Of a DNA stretch of 64,000 nucleotides, positions 63,908 to 64,000 are shown in pieces. The notes under the pieces were generated by a model that was not told the DNA's origin, ran no database searches, and worked only from the letters and a program-made list of their open reading frames with translations. The position numbers and the translations under genes were made by a program. Positions within the stretch are counted from its first letter, which is position 1. Every line of letters starts with the position of its first letter. Source of the DNA: Trichormus_B sp936914905 (GTDB lineage: Bacteria; Cyanobacteriota; Cyanobacteriia; Cyanobacteriales; Nostocaceae); the NCBI RefSeq assembly GCF_039871975.1, contig NZ_JBDPLL010000001.1; one strand, given 5' to 3'.

Positions 63908-64000
63908 TTAAAGATCCCCTACATATTCGCCCAGAGGCACAGAGAGGAATAAAGAATATAGTCTAAATACATGAATGAAAAATCCTGTATGTCTCAGTCT

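Overview
The window reads as a chromosome segment of a filamentous, probably heterocyst-forming cyanobacterium (Nostocales). The evidence is oxygenic photosynthesis genes (ycf4, psbD-psbC), the nitrogen regulator ntcA, the fbp-tal-zwf-opcA gene order, a class II ribonucleotide reductase with two inteins, scattered HIP1 octamers (GCGATCGC, for example near 2967, 3092, 13932, 16880, 32357, 34468) and heptamer short tandem repeats between genes. Besides its intact housekeeping genes it holds an unusual load of decayed genes, insertion-sequence debris and MITE-like repeats. That pattern resembles an eroding genome such as the Azolla cyanobiont ('Nostoc azollae'); the species assignment is inference. 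Three runs of exactly 100 N (6542-6641, 42332-42431, 46482-46581) are scaffold gaps of nominal size.

Layout. 1-2318: transposase remnant, broken CHASE2 sensor and decayed DNA. 2319-6004: ketoacyl-ACP synthase, cyclophilin lipoprotein, TnpB remnant, ycf4. 6533-8104: psbD (mostly lost in a gap) overlapping psbC. 8270-19568: polysaccharide export protein, ABC ATPase, hisB, fabI, ntcA, a DUF3084/YqgF/DUF3146 block, small hypothetical, pnp. 20079-25406: SNF2 helicase plus SWIM-finger pair, a MITE-like element, SPFH protein. 25629-29066: folP and tpiA separated by a decayed sufS-like gene and a scar with cyanophycinase-like and ISL3 transposase remnants. 29290-32836: decayed CBS-GAF-histidine kinase carrying a MITE, then an intact GTPase. 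32837-34310: IS graveyard. 34311-40042: nrdJ with two inteins, a small conserved protein, an RRM RNA-binding protein. 40195-43450: broken MFS and iron-type substrate-binding genes, one split by an ISAzo13-family element. 43982-49574: the fbp-tal-zwf-opcA oxidative pentose phosphate cluster. 49637-53405: quinone-reductase-like MDR protein, decayed secreted protein, a third MITE-like element, ilvH. 54145-57086: a decayed tubulin-like (Tubulin_2) gene split by an IS66 element. 57118-61412: subtilase and two pentapeptide-repeat proteins on one strand. 61759-64000: FAD oxidoreductase matching only the first half of the cyanobacterial FAD/SelD fusion, a DUF429 fragment, and a phaA/phaB deletion fusion.

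How it works together. The intact genes are core functions: photosystem II and photosystem I assembly, fatty-acid synthesis, histidine, folate and branched-chain amino-acid synthesis, RNA turnover, deoxynucleotide synthesis, nitrogen control and sugar catabolism that supplies NADPH. The broken genes are peripheral: sensing, apparent iron/siderophore uptake, a tubulin-like protein, polyhydroxybutyrate synthesis and possibly cyanophycin handling. I see no tRNA, rRNA or CRISPR array. The most distinctive items are the double-intein nrdJ, the tubulin-like gene with slippage-type duplications plus an IS66 insertion, the phaA::phaB fusion scar, and two MITE families each present twice.
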